Positions 52,649-64,000 of a DNA stretch of 64,000 nt are shown here, piece after piece. The position numbers and the translations under genes were made by a program. The notes under the pieces were generated by a model. The model searched no databases. It worked only from the letters and a program-made list of their open reading frames with translations, and was not told where the DNA came from. The stretch comes from Struthidea cinerea (taxonomy: Eukaryota; Chordata; Aves; Passeriformes; Corcoracidae), in assembly GCA_013397865.1 (NCBI GenBank), contig VZTI01000412.1:1307079-1371078 (forward strand). Direction: 5' to 3'. The stretch's first letter is position 1. Every line of letters begins with the position of its first letter.

Positions 52649-53612
52649 CTGCAAAGGAGACAACACTACATTACAAATAAAAACAAACAGTCTTTATCCA
52701 GCCATTAAACACAAATCAAGACTAAATGCTTTCATTGTCAGGAGGCTGTAAAAAAGTTCTAAATTGAAATCCACTTTCTAGTTTAATAGGAGTGGATATA
52801 GGAATGGAAAATAACTCATAACATAAAAAGCACTCTAGATTACTAATCTTAATTGGCAACAAAAGATTATCATTGAAGTTCATCATAGCAACTGACTTGC
52901 AATAGAACAATTTCAGCATACTATTCTCTTTCAGAAGAAAATTAGCCATTCCAAACTCCCAGATGAATTTGGTCATGATAACTGGACACCCCTTAAGTTG
53001 GCTAAAAACACGTGCAAGCTTTAAGGAAACATAATTAGATCCTGTTGTATCCTCAGAGGACCACACTAACAGGCTTTACATTACCTCTCTTCAAAAGGCC
53101 CATGCCCAGCTGGGGCAGCAGCTACAACACACTCTGGGGCACACTCCTTGCAGTGTGAGGTTGTTAACAGTACATGTGGAGGTCCGTCAGGGATGGGGGG
53201 GCTGTCTTCCAGACCCCGGGAACAGATGCAACTGAGGAACTACAGGGTAAATGAAGCACATCTACCAGCGCTGACTGTGGGGCACACAGCACTTGCCAGG
53301 GTTGAGACAGAACAGACTCTGTCTTCCTCTCACCTTTCCCTAGCTTAGACTCCCCCGCCATCCCAGACAAGATGCACTGAAAAATAAGAAAAACCACTTT
53401 TCTCTGTCCTGAATATTTGAAGCACACCTGCTGGAAGGGCTTACTGTAGAAATTGCAATCAGAGCCACTACTCTAACCCAAAGAAGCAAGACACGAGAGA
53501 CCTGCTCTCATCCAAAATCATTAAATATATTAAATAAACTAGTGGTTTACTTGGAAGACACCTAGCAAGATAAACCAATTAGCATGTATGCATAATTTCT
53601 TTATACACACAC

Positions 53613-53687
53613 CTCTTGAGACATTCAAAACATCTTGGAACAATCTTAATCCTAAATCCTTCTGCACTTGATAGCGACCAGTTTTTA
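53613..53687 (-). CDS. Candidate internal exon, 75 nt, open in two frames
   Basis: On the minus strand the block has a strong acceptor (cactttctctgcag) and ends AAGAG|gtgtgt. Read with one incoming base it gives VQKDLGLRLFQDVLNVS and passes one base on, which fits the downstream exons and the terminal stop. Read with two incoming bases it is also open (NWSLSSAEGFRIKIVPR). That second frame fits the possible exon at 55147-55192 but then runs into a stop in the 52.6-kb block. I prefer the first frame because it continues to the terminal exon. The family is unknown. Confidence 0.4.
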
Positions 53688-54938
53688 CTGCAGAGAAAGT
53701 GTTATTAGTCATGATCCATCCCCTTATGGCAGAGGAAATGACAGGGAGGAGAGGACAGCAGTTACTGCTTCATCGTCTTCAAAGGCATGTACAACTGATT
53801 TAGATTAGACAAAGTTCTCCAGCTGTCCTTGCTCTCCAAGAGCACAGGGCAGCACCAGAGGGGGATTACCTCCACTTCCACACCTCTGGCTCTGCAGGAC
53901 ACTTCTCTCAGCCCAGCCGCTCTTTCCAGAGCGCACCAAAACTCTGTACGGACAGGAACTGTCTGCACCTCAACGCACACATGAAAAGCATGTTATGGAA
54001 CAGTAAAAAAAAAAAAAAGGCTACTATGGAACAGTACAGTCATTTACAGACTTTAGAGTATTGTGGTTTTGTTGTGGTTTTTAAGGGGTATATTTTTTTT
54101 TGGTTTGGGTTTTTTGTCATTGTTTAGAAATAAGGACACTTCAATTTTTAAGCAATTTCCTCATGTAAGGTGAACGTTTGCATCGTGCTTGCTTTCATGT
54201 TACCTGTGTTCTTGTCTGCAAAACTAGAGCAAGTATTTCTCATCATTTATCAAGATTATCCATTTCTAACATCCATTTTACTTATGGCAACAAAAACCCC
54301 AAATAAAAAACAAAACCAGCACTGCAAGAACAAGCCAGTTCTCCTCCAGCTTCCCATTCTCCATCACTCTTTTGTTCTCCCCAGTCCTGAGCTCAGCCAA
54401 AGATCTTGGAGCTACATTGCCTAAAAGCCACACAGGGCCACACTGACATCTGGATTCATCTGAAAATGATGCCCACCTCCAAAAGAAAAAAAAACAACCA
54501 AACCCCCTCTCTCCCCTCCCAAAAAATTAGCTTAATCCAAGAGGCATCCAATACCGGGAGCTGTGTGTCTCAGACATTCTCATCTGTGTAGGGCAGCACT
54601 GAAGGGGTCACCCAAACAAGTCAGCCCTTGAAATGTGAAGCTGCAGCAGCAGGACAGTGGCAGACAGATCAGCCCAACCCATGTGACACATTCAGATTGG
54701 GAAGGGTTCTTTTGTTTGAACTTTTGAGTAAAGCTCCAGAGATGCTTCTTGCTGTTGGAACATACCCAGGTTGGGCCAATTACCACCACCCAGCTCCAGC
54801 ACTTCCCAACTCAGATCCTGCCATAACAACATGGGGAATGAGGCAGGGAGGATTTTCTTTCACACCTCAGCACTTCACACACTCCCCTGAACCACAGAGC
54901 TCCATCTTTCCTGCTATTATTTACAACTGACAATTGGA

Positions 54939-54976
54939 AAATAACATTCTCCTCCATGAAGAGGAGAATGTTATTT
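54939..54976 (+). repeat. Perfect 16-bp inverted repeat (hairpin)
   Basis: Left arm 54939-54954 (aaataacattctcctc) is exactly complementary to right arm 54961-54976 with a six-base loop (catgaa). Two more GC pairs are possible beyond one bulged A. It lies in a presumed intron of the minus-strand gene. The stem is shorter than a usual microRNA precursor. Confidence 0.9.
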
Positions 54977-55146
54977 CCTCATACACACGGAAAACTCCAA
55001 CAGCTGCATCTACAAGCTGAAAATATATTACCTACAGACAAAGACAGGTGAATACAGAAGACTAAAAACAAAACACTGTGTTTATGCCATTATTGATTAC
55101 AATGTATGTTACAAAATCTGGATTTTCTGCTAATGCCATTTAGTAC

Positions 55147-55192
55147 CTATCTTCTGTCAAAGCTTTAAACGCATTGACCTCACACTCAGCCA
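55147..55192 (-). CDS. Possible alternative exon, 46 nt
   Basis: The minus-strand block lies between an acceptor ctctgtatttacag and a donor GATAG|gtacta. Only one frame is open (AECEVNAFKALTED). Its incoming phase (one base) fits the 57.5-kb and 57.0-kb blocks. Its outgoing phase (two bases) forces the 53.6-kb block into the other frame, so it cannot sit in the same productive chain as the terminal exon unless a further exon intervenes. It may be a skipped or chance block. Confidence 0.2.
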
Positions 55193-55662
55193 CTGTAAAT
55201 ACAGAGCATGATATTAGACCACCCACCATGAATTCAAAGTTCCAGGCTCACAGGAAAGCAATCATCTGCCTGTCTATCTAGGAAGGCCCTTGCCTGTACA
55301 TGCTTCCATCTATTTTGGCATTTCAATGTGCTGTACTGCACTCCAGGTTACTATGTAGCTTACACAAGGTGAAAAATCTCTCCCCCACTCACCTTTCATC
55401 CTCTGCCAGCTAGTCTATTATGCCATGTCATCTGAGCTTTAAAAGGATGCACCCATGTATTTATTTTCCCCACCTGATAAATATTTATGAGTATTTTATT
55501 CCAGTCCTAACACATACACACTGTAACTAATCTTCCTTTTATTTAGCCAAGCATCTTAAACGAAAAGGAGTTTGAAGACAGGCTATTCCTATTGCCAAGC
55601 CTGAGCTCCAGAAATCAGCATATTAATCAAAATGATGCCAGTTTGGAAGGCAAATTAAAGAG

Positions 55663-55679
55663 ACAACAACAACAACAAC
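55663..55679 (+). repeat. (ACA)n short microsatellite
   Basis: Five trinucleotide units (acaacaacaacaacaac) in AT-rich intron-like DNA. Confidence 0.85.
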
Positions 55680-56648
55680 CCAGCACGTAAGATTAATATG
55701 AGTTTCACATCAATGGAGTGAAGTATTTAAAACCTGTGAAAATTACATGTTTGAAATAAAGATCTCTTCTGGTGCTTCATGGTGGTTTTCTCATTCACGG
55801 GATGTGAGCTATCAGCCTAAATAACAATAAAGCACAAGCATTATGCAATTAAGAGATAGCTGATGCAACTTTCATTCATTTCTAATATCTTGTGTTGATT
55901 TTGATCAAGGCTGATATGGGAAGGGCACACTTTCAGTAACTGAATTAGCACCATCTAGTTTTTGTTAGACAGGTTTAACATTCATGTTATGAACCAATGG
56001 AACAATAATAGAACAACTGAGGTCCAGTTCATGCTCATATCACTAAAAAATTCAACTACAATCCAATCTTCCTTACCCTAAGCCTTGCAACTCTGTGATC
56101 TCTCCAGTTTCTAACCACTATCATTCCTGCTGTGTTCACAGGATTTACTTAAAAATTTTGAATATCACAGGACTAAATTGACGACATTTTAAAAATTCAT
56201 TACCTTGTTTGACATGATACAGCAAACATCAATGAACAAAACAAGGCATCTGAATTAGGAAACTTCAGAGAGAGACAGTGAAATAACACAGGCAATTCCA
56301 TCTGCCTTGTTACATTTTTGGAGTAGTCATATCGGATGTATGTTGTTTATCCAAAACAAATCCTCCAAGTTACTGAGGATCTGATAGTCACTGCTGTCAT
56401 CACAACGAAGAACTGAAAGACTTTAGAAAATAAACTGCAAACTAAATGCTTGCAGCACGTAGAGTTCTCGTCTTCCACCTATAAGTGAGGTTTTTCATAA
56501 CAAGCCTACCTTGTCTCTATCGATTTCTCAACTGTTACCAGATCTCAGAAGCTAGTCTCTTGCCCCTCAGCTCCCTTGAATACAACTCCTTTTTTTAGTG
56601 CAGAATACTTGAAAAATAGCTACGCAAGTCTGAGTACATATTTATTAC

Positions 56649-56691
56649 CATCAATGTGCGATAGCCTCAAGAGACAGCCACGCATCATAAT
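56649..56691 (-). CDS. Possible stop-containing cassette exon
   Basis: The minus-strand block follows an excellent acceptor (ccttttcttgctaacag) and ends GATG|gtaata. With the phase delivered by the 57.0- or 57.5-kb block it reads YDAWLSLEAIAH and then a TGA just before the donor. Inclusion would therefore end the protein early. It could be a poison exon or alternative terminus, or a false site. Another frame is open throughout but does not match the phase of its neighbours. Confidence 0.2.
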
Positions 56692-56897
56692 CTGTTAGCA
56701 AGAAAAGGAATCACAGTCTTCAATACTATGCTATTTTTTCCCTAATGCTGCAAGGACAAGCTAATTTGTAAGCCAGATCATTTCTTTCTAAAGGATGAAT
56801 GACAGTCTTCTGTAAAGAAGGGGTTTTTATAATTCTACCACAAAAAGGGCAAGATATTTTTTCCCTCTGCCACAAAAAATGATGTCCATCCTCTCAC

Positions 56898-57038
56898 CGA
56901 CTTTTACTTCCATGGGAATGTTGCAGGAGTCTCTCAGTCTCCCAAAAATGGGTCCGGTTCCCATCAGAAGCTGCAGCAGACTCCTGAGAAACTGGAGAAA
57001 GGCTGAGGTATCTACACTGTCTCCATCTCCCCATAATG
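56898..57038 (-). CDS. Candidate internal exon, 141 nt
   Basis: On the minus strand the block runs from an acceptor ggtctctgtgtacag to a donor GTCG|gtgaga and is open for 46 codons in the phase supplied by the 57.5-kb block (one base in, one base out). It includes a leucine-rich helix-like stretch, SAFLQFLRSLLQLLMG. It lies in a 150-codon open frame that extends beyond both borders, so part of the openness could be luck. Leaving it out does not break the phase between the 57.5- and 53.6-kb blocks, so it may be optional or false. Confidence 0.33.
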
Positions 57039-57520
57039 CTGTACACAGAGACCATGGGCCACTGTCACATCCTTCCTCTGGGTTACGTTGCATTGCCAGA
57101 TGAAGAGCAGAAACAGAGAGTGAACTGACTGGCAAAAGGGCTTGTGCAAGAAACAGGAAGAAACTCAGATGTATTAGCCCTTCCAGTCCTCCTCTGCAAA
57201 GGGGAATTCTGATTTGATGTAGAACACAATAGCAAGGTACTGCATTACAAAGGGAATTCAGCTGGTAGAATAAGTTCACTTAGTCCAGCAGTCTCCTACT
57301 ACCAGTTACTTTAGAGTTAGACCAATGCGACCTTGAACAATTTCAGAAGAAAATACCTGTTTTCGTCTGTAACACACCTATTTTACCGCCAGGTTCTGTT
57401 ACATTTTAAGTATTCCTCTTAGCAGTCCTTTGAAAGTAACACATGAACATGAATGCATACACAGACATATGATGCTTTTCAAGGAGGACTACCTAAGAAA
57501 TACACATTCATCACACTCAC

Positions 57521-57582
57521 CAAGAATTCCTTCATCTGCACTGCACCAGGAAATATGCTTAAAGTCATCTGTTGTACTGGAT
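57521..57582 (-). CDS. Candidate internal exon, 62 nt
   Basis: The minus-strand block has a pyrimidine-rich acceptor (aggtttctctgttaag) and a near-consensus donor (CTTG|gtgagtg). With two incoming bases it reads SS followed by TTDDFKHISWCSADEGIL and passes on one base. The 58.7-kb block supplies exactly those two incoming bases, and the 57.0-kb or 53.6-kb blocks accept the outgoing phase. The peptide is polar and protein-like but matches no family I know. Confidence 0.42.
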
Positions 57583-58763
57583 CTTAACAGAGAAACCTAA
57601 TTTCTTCGTAAAAGAATATACTAGAGCTTTGCTGCTACTGGAAGATGTCACTAATATTTGTTTCTTAAAGTTATGAATTGCTGCAGTGTGCAAGCATAAA
57701 TCAATCTATACCACATCTGTCAAACTAGACTATAATCAACCAGAAAAACTCCTAACACTGAGTGTCTAAAAATAAACACTGACAAATGCATGTCTGTCTC
57801 TCCCTAATGCCTCCCTTTCTGGAAGACCCTTGAGTCTGGAAGACTCCAAGCTTTGTAATACACCCTAAAATTAGTAAAGAAGTCTGAATTACCACAGAGA
57901 CTATTTCCTGTACACTCCTCCCTCCTTCTCCCCATTCCCTTTCCTACCACTCCCTTCACCAGGAATATCACAATAGATAGCTGACCTCAGGGGTATCAAA
58001 TTTGCTCCCAGGCACAGACACAGAGAGAGGCAATGTCTGATTGTCCAATTTGAATTTCCCAGCTATTTAGGTTTTGAAGTATTTTATACCATGGCCCGCA
58101 CATTATTCCAAGTGACAATTACTTCAAAGCCAGAGGGTAACCATTTGCATAATAATGAACATTTTTCTAAGGAGGTGTGCAGGAAACTACACGTTAATGA
58201 GTTAGAATGTGCATTATCTGAAAGTCACACTTGCTTTATAAAAATAAGTAAACACACAACCTCTAGTGTTTACCTTCTTGTACCTTTTATGTAACAGACT
58301 GAGAGACACCTGTCCTATTAAATGCACAGGACCTAGAACTAATTTTTGCAACACTGAGTCATCTGACACTCAGCAATTTCCATTGGACTTTTCCCATGTG
58401 TAAGGGCTGTAGGAGTGGGGAAGCAGTGCATCACGGGAAATGCATCCTGTGGCACAGAAAACACGGGCTTGCTACTTCTTAATCACAGAAAAAATGAGGG
58501 AAATACAGCAACTTCTGCTAAACCACTGTAAAAGAAGGCAATGAGAGATGAAATGCATTTCACAGCTGCAGAAGTATTCCCAAAAACACTGTGGCATTAG
58601 GGGTAATTTTTTTTACAATCTAACTAGTAACAGAAGAATTTTTTGACTAGGCACAGAGTTCTACTTAGCATCCTACAACCCTCTTTAATATCAGAAGTGA
58701 ACTTCATTTTGAAACAGTGCTCTTATACTCCAAAGAACACACCCTATACTACATAGCACTTAC

Positions 58764-58798
58764 CTGTATTTACTGCTTGAGCCTTTTGGTTTCATTAC
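58764..58798 (-). CDS. Candidate small internal exon, 35 nt
   Basis: The minus-strand block ends at a strong donor (TACAG|gtaagtgc). Its acceptor (ccatgtgatttcaaag) is weak. A single open frame starting on a codon border reads VMKPKGSSSKY and passes two bases to the 57.5-kb block, completing an arginine codon. Its incoming phase (zero) fits the 63.3-kb and 62.6-kb blocks. It is short, so it is supported mainly by donor quality and phase. Confidence 0.3.
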
Positions 58799-59601
58799 CT
58801 TTGAAATCACATGGATGAAGCCATTAGGATCTTAGCTATAAAATCCTCATTTATACAACAGGATGTGGAAAACTGGAGTAAGAGGCTCACTAATGCACTG
58901 AGCCACAGCTACAGCATCATGTCCAGCTTTCACTCTTTCACCCACACTCACAAGGGCCCCAGACGAGGCACCCCAAAGCCAACTGAAGGAGACAGAATAC
59001 ATAATCCACCCCAGACTGGAGATTTTCCACAGAATCAAGATGCCTGGCTAAATTTTGAAATATCCCAGCTAATTTATGACCATTAATAGTCACAGTCATC
59101 CAAGATAAGAACAATAATCATATGTAATGCCTTAGGGTTTTAAAGCCTGTTGTCAGCAGCAGCAGCTGGAAGAAGGGCTGGATTTCTTCCCGACACACAA
59201 GGCAAGCAGCTGATGCATCATATTGCTGGGTTTCTGTCCAGCTCTGAAAGATCAGCTATTGATCAGTGCCACTGGCAGTACAGCACACCAGACACTGTTG
59301 TAGGATTTGAACGAGCAGATCACACCAGTGTAGTCTTAATCCACCATCAGAGAAGAGGGGGGAAAAGCCAGTTTAAAACTACGTGCTGTGTAGATACACA
59401 CAAACGCAAACAGGGAAGTCCTTCCAGGCATGAGCAGAGTCAGGGGTGCCATATAAGGTCCTCATCAGCACTGATCCTCACTTCACTCCTTTAAGACTGG
59501 AAACAATCAACTCTTCCATGTTATTCAAGACAATTTTAGCAAACAGAAATAATTTCTGCCTGATTTTGTACAGTTCCATTTACAACGGCATCTGCACTTA
59601 C

Positions 59602-59646
59602 CTGCTGTGTAAACTGTCTACCATACAAGCATTTTCAGAGGCATGC
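59602..59646 (-). CDS. Doubtful 45-nt exon-like block
   Basis: The minus-strand block ends at a strong donor (AGCAG|gtaagtgc) and follows tattccaaaatcctggcag. The only open frame reads HASENACMVDSLHS and needs two incoming bases. That phase is not supplied by the blocks to its right and would make a stop in the 58.7-kb block. It may be an alternative or untranslated exon, or a chance splice pair. Confidence 0.15.
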
Positions 59647-62617
59647 CTGCCAGGATTTTGGAATAAACCCTCAAGAATAATTGTTCTGCTTTTTGTTCAC
59701 GTGGGGGAAGGTGGATGTCAGGCTCCCCCAAGCATATTGTAATTCATCCCCATGCTCTATTTTTGGTTAAGATAGAGATCCAAAACTGAGCATCCTAATC
59801 AAAGAGTGCCATCAGCAAGTTTGTAAAATGTGTTACAGATGATTTCCACAGAAATTTCCAGAGTCCTATCCTTGTGTGATGCTTCATTCACAATTCTCCC
59901 ACCACTTCAGAGCCACAACATAAGCAGCAGTTGTTTAAGCATCTCATCACCTACTTGGTTTCATCTCCTGATCATCTTCATTCCCTCCCTCTCAAAGAGG
60001 CTTTAAGCCACAGTTCATGTGGAAAGCCACTGCTGTCCTTCATGGCTTAAAGCCACGTGTGAGAGCAGAATCTTCAAAGCACATCCAAATGATCAGAAAG
60101 GTACACTCCACAGCCTTACAATGCCATCTGCTCACACATGGGTATTTCTTCCACATCCTTAGAACTTCAGCTGGAACTCCTTAGTCAGGTTATGTTCGAG
60201 ATAATGAACTTCACTGGGTATGAAGAAGAGAAATGGCATATGCACCAGTGCCACATACAGTTTATTCACTTTACAAAACAGAGGTAAAGCTCAAAAATTT
60301 GGGCAAGCCTAAGACCTCAAGGAATCACACACAAGCTTTTTTCATTGTACAGAAACACAGAGATGGGGAAAGGTCAGGGCAAAGAGATGAAAGACTGACA
60401 GAGTTACATGAGTCAGTTCTAGTTGAGACTATGCCACAGAGTCCTCAGGCACACAGAGTTCACCACCTGCAGTCTGACCTTTGATTGGTTGACATCGCCA
60501 CAGATCCTTTACATCCCATCCTAACGCAAACTTATACAAGCTGGAGAAGAATCACCCCTGAATCTTAAAAAGTTTGCAAAATTCCTTTAACTAGACAAAG
60601 ATCACAAGAGACAGCAGCTGAATAAGCAAGATCCTCTGTTTACACTATATAAACATTTTTGACAATATGGGAAATTTCTTTAAGACCAGGGTCTGTCTGG
60701 GAGAGGGCTGGCAATATCAAATCACACTCCTATAACTCTCTCATTAAAACCATTGCAGAAAGAACTTTTAGAGACAATAGAAGAACAAAATACCATGGAG
60801 CAGCCATTAAGGTGAAAATCTGCATCATGAAAACAAACACAACTACCTGTTTCTTTGAGCCAATTTCTCAGTGAAGAGTGGTTTTAAAAAGTCACAGACA
60901 ACACACCCACAAAAAGGGTTTCAGAAGCATCTCAAGAACAGGAAATTTATGACTTTACAGCAGAAGCCAAGCCCTGGACAGATCACCAAGGCACATCCAT
61001 GTAACTAAAACCTCCCAAATCTGATTCTGTGATTATCAGGTTTAAAGTAAATTTATTAACAATCTTAATTACTGTAATAAAAACATAAAATCCAGTCAGG
61101 AACTAAAATTTTACAGAGTCTGTTTACAGAAGGCTTTAAATATCTGCAAAATGAAGGAGAAGCTGACATTTTCTCAGTTCTCCTGCTCAGTGGATTTTTA
61201 TTGCATGTGTATTTCCATAAAAACCCAGTTAGTTAAATTATCAAAACACCACAACACAGCTTGCTGTAATTTCATAAGCTAAGTCTCGCTGCAATTTATA
61301 AGTGGTTATACTTGAGTGCTTCCACACTGACTCAGCAGCACAGCACCCAACTGCATTAATGTCTCAGCACAAAAATCTGCTAATAAACATGGTACTCAGC
61401 CACCATTACCCTGCTTTAAACAACACAAGTCCTCAGTATAAGCAGGTCAATACATGTGAGACTACTTATGCTCTTTAAACTGACTTTGATAGAAAGGTAG
61501 CAGCAGAACATCCTCAAGCAAATGGGAAGTGTATCAATAATAAGCCAGGAAAAACACAAACTCAGGAGAAAGCTAAAGCATATGGCTTCAGTCACGGGTA
61601 TCACAGCGACTGCTCCAACGAAAACAAGAGAGAAAGACGGCCCATGAAAACAGTGTTAGTCTGCTTGTAACACTGTAAAACTGCAGCTCGCACATTCTTC
61701 ATTCAAAATAAAAATAATAAAAGAAAAACAAAAAAAAAAGAGCTGAGGATGTTTACTATCAAGTAGCAAAAGGGGAAAAACAATACTGGAAAACCACCGT
61801 CAGTTTGGCTTTACAAGGTCCAGTGCCAAACACACTCTGCCTCTGTAGCAGCATGAGCAGGTAGCTTGAACTGATATTTCAAAGTCCAGGGTGAAAACTT
61901 TTTTGCAGTCGAAACCAAAAATGCCCACAAACCCATGCACAAAAACAATCAACCATCTACAAGCCTGTGAGGTGCACTATTACCGTGCTACTTTCTGTGC
62001 TGCTGCTAACACAGTCCTTCCTAAAACCTACCAGCCCAGGACACCAGGTAAGTACAAATGAATCTCTAATAAAAAATTAAAGTCTCAAGTTAAGCAGACA
62101 CAATTGTTTAGTTAGACAATAGAGCACATCTAAGCATAAAATACACATTTACAGAGATCCTTCCAAAGTCCGAATGCATTTCACAATTACATTTTACTCC
62201 TCATTCAGCCAAAGAGGGTTCAGTCAGGCAGAGCAGAAGACACTTCTGTCACTACTGCACATACACATTTCTTTAGGATGTCCCACTAACTTAGAGCTGT
62301 GGACCTGAATGGAAAGTCAAGAAGAAGAGGGAATGAAGGATGGAAATCAACTGAAGAAATATTTCTTTTCACTCATCAGCAGAAAATGCATTTAATCAGA
62401 ATACAGGGCAGCACTAAATTTTTCATTACACAGGACACAAAAATGTACCTAACTAGATTATTTTAGCAGCAGTTTTTACCTCAAGTCTCTTCTTCAAGAA
62501 AAAAAAAAAAGCAAGTATCTGAATTCACTGCTCATGAGCGATCATCCATTTTATATCAAAACAATACGCTACACACAAACTTCATGGACAAAAAGTCCAC
62601 AGCATCACCTATATTAC

Positions 62618-62665
62618 TCTTGTATTTGAAGACTCTGTTGCCAAGGTCACATCCTGGCATAAAGC
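62618..62665 (-). CDS. Possible internal exon, 48 nt (or 57 nt with another donor)
   Basis: The minus-strand block follows a weak acceptor (gaatagtgagcag) and starts on a codon border, reading ALCQDVTLATESSNTR to a donor AGA|gtaata. This keeps phase zero from the 63.3-kb exon to the 58.7-kb block. An alternative donor nine bases further on (ATAG|gtgatg, ending at 62609) would put a TAG at the border in this frame. In a second frame it would read MPGCDLGNRVFKYKSNI. Border choice and frame are uncertain. Confidence 0.25.
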
Positions 62666-63281
62666 CTGCTCACTATTCACATTAGTATTCATGTTGGTAA
62701 TCCTGCTACCTTCAGATGGTCAGCTTACACGGTTGTTAAACCTGATCAAATTCTTCACTTGTACATTACCAGTTACATGGAATTTGGCTATGTAATTCCC
62801 ACTAGAGCCAACTTAAGACATGTAGATAGCTGCACTGCTATCCCAAAGATTAATATGCGTCCTCTTAAACTCAGCCTGGGAAGCTGTGATGAGTGAAAAG
62901 AACCTGCTTCGGCTGATCTCAGCAAAGTCAGAGGCAGCCCAGTTTTGAGTTCTTGAAGATCAGCCAACACATAAAAAGCAAAACCCCGTCCCTCTAAAAA
63001 CCAAGCACAAATACTAAATCTTGTCTTACTTTAATCAATATACCTACTAAGTTGATACCTAGAAATACGCTTGAAAAAAAACCCAAAACAGGAAACTAAG
63101 CTTTATTTCTACACCACAAATGCAAACGTAGCATTCTGTATTTTACTTGGGAAAGACAAGCCAGATCCATCATCGTGGGGTGTACATACACAGACGGATT
63201 TCCTACTGCTTCAGGAACACTAAAGAATGGTTGACTTTATGTCCATAAAATACATGGTGATAAAAAGGAGAATGCACTCAC

Positions 63282-63407
63282 CTGATTAAAAATGAGCTTG
63301 GTCTTATTTCTTCCAGCACAAGCCTCATTTCCAATAATAAAAAAGTGTCTATTGATAATTAATTTTAATGGCCTTTGATCACACATCCACCTTTCCCTAT
63401 CAGAAAT
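63282..63407 (-). CDS. Probable internal coding exon, 126 nt, unidentified gene
   Basis: On the minus strand this block has a consensus donor (ATCAG|gtgagtgc) and an acceptor at gcttaaaattcttag. It is open for 42 codons starting and ending on codon borders, with a stop in the same frame right at the acceptor. The peptide contains RPLKLIINRHFFIIGNEAC, a beta-rich hydrophobic core with flanking basic residues, and ends KLIFNQ. Length, donor quality and peptide composition make it the second-best coding block after the terminal exon. Earlier exons should lie beyond the right edge. Function unknown. Confidence 0.45.
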
Positions 63408-64000
63408 CTAAGAATTTTAAGCTTAGAAACACTAAAGTTTACATTACTATTCAACTCCATAATAACAACAACTGAACTGCATCAACATTATTATTATTCC
63501 AAACCGATTTTTCCCAGTAAGCATAAGTCTAAGCAAAGCTCTCATGAGTAACCTTTCCCTGAAAAATTCTATAGGAAATGAAATGTAGTACTCTATTAAG
63601 ACTTGTTTTGCAAACAGAAGTGAGAGAGATCACCCAAGCATGCGGAGTCATTAAAATGGATCTTACATATATCATTATAAATTTAATAATCTCCATGACG
63701 GCTAGAGTTCAAGTTAAAATGAATGTCAGCAAAGCATGACCAATTGATGTTATCCCAGCTGCCACTGAGCCTCACTTGGGGTTATATTATACATTCAGAG
63801 GCCCCATGCTACATGTGCACCAAACACCCAGAGCCAGGAGCAGATGGGAGATGTAGGCTCCCATACCTATCAGCAAGGAGAGACAGACGTAATTGCATAT
63901 TAATTTCGGTGCATCAAAACAATTACAGCATACTTTGGTGTCACAGGTCGCAAATGTTTTTCCCATCACACCCCACATGCAGTATAATGTTGTACACTTA

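Noticed and set aside
52722..53066. 114-codon minus-strand open frame between two candidate exons
   Set aside because: Begins from a GTG rather than ATG, lacks splice borders that match the phase of the neighbouring exons, and is AT-rich like intron sequence.
62006..62048. Plus-strand 33-nt block with excellent acceptor and donor (CCAG|gtaagta)
   Set aside because: Open in two frames and too short to judge. It lies on the strand opposite the better-supported gene.
63787..63978. Cys-rich minus-strand frame ending at a good donor (GATAG|gtatgg)
   Set aside because: The outgoing phase does not match the 63.3-kb exon and no convincing acceptor precedes it.
1..64000. CRISPR arrays, bacterial operons, tRNA or rRNA genes
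   Set aside because: No regularly spaced direct repeats, no dense same-strand coding and no intact tRNA fold were seen. The only tRNA-like sequence is the decayed SINE head at 9.8 kb.

Overview
The window looks like vertebrate nuclear DNA, most likely from a passerine bird. Four degenerate retroposons end in the CR1-type tail (repeated 'atcacagaat' next to 'gggttggaaggga'). One of them is a tRNA-Ile-headed, CR1-tailed SINE of the kind described from zebra finch (TguSINE1-like). Two long terminal repeats resemble avian endogenous-retrovirus LTRs. There are no operons, no dense coding, and no bacterial or phage signatures. Most of the window is AT-rich, intron-like or intergenic DNA with microsatellites and homopolymers.

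Layout. From 1 to about 39.8 kb there is repeat-poor non-coding DNA carrying two CR1 fragments (1.5 and 6.5 kb), the SINE (9.7 kb), an LTR (16.6-17.0 kb), and a duplicated poly-T block containing an ambiguous base (18.7 kb). From 39.8 to 52 kb the DNA is similar, with one plus-strand exon-like block (39.9 kb), a short CR1 (43.8 kb) and a truncated LTR (44.7 kb). From 52.36 to 63.41 kb the minus strand carries a series of short open blocks with splice-like borders whose reading phases fit together. The last block, at 52.36 kb, ends in a stop codon. I read this as the probable 3' part of a multi-exon protein-coding gene whose 5' end lies beyond the right edge. The most economical chain (eight blocks, 651 nt) encodes 216 residues plus a stop. 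I could not identify the protein.

No complete gene, tRNA, rRNA, CRISPR array or CpG-island promoter was recognised. The exon calls come from reading splice borders and open frames by eye. Short exon-like blocks arise by chance in 64 kb, so most carry modest confidence. Nothing here amounts to a demonstrable new biological system. The unidentified minus-strand gene at the right end is the item most worth checking.
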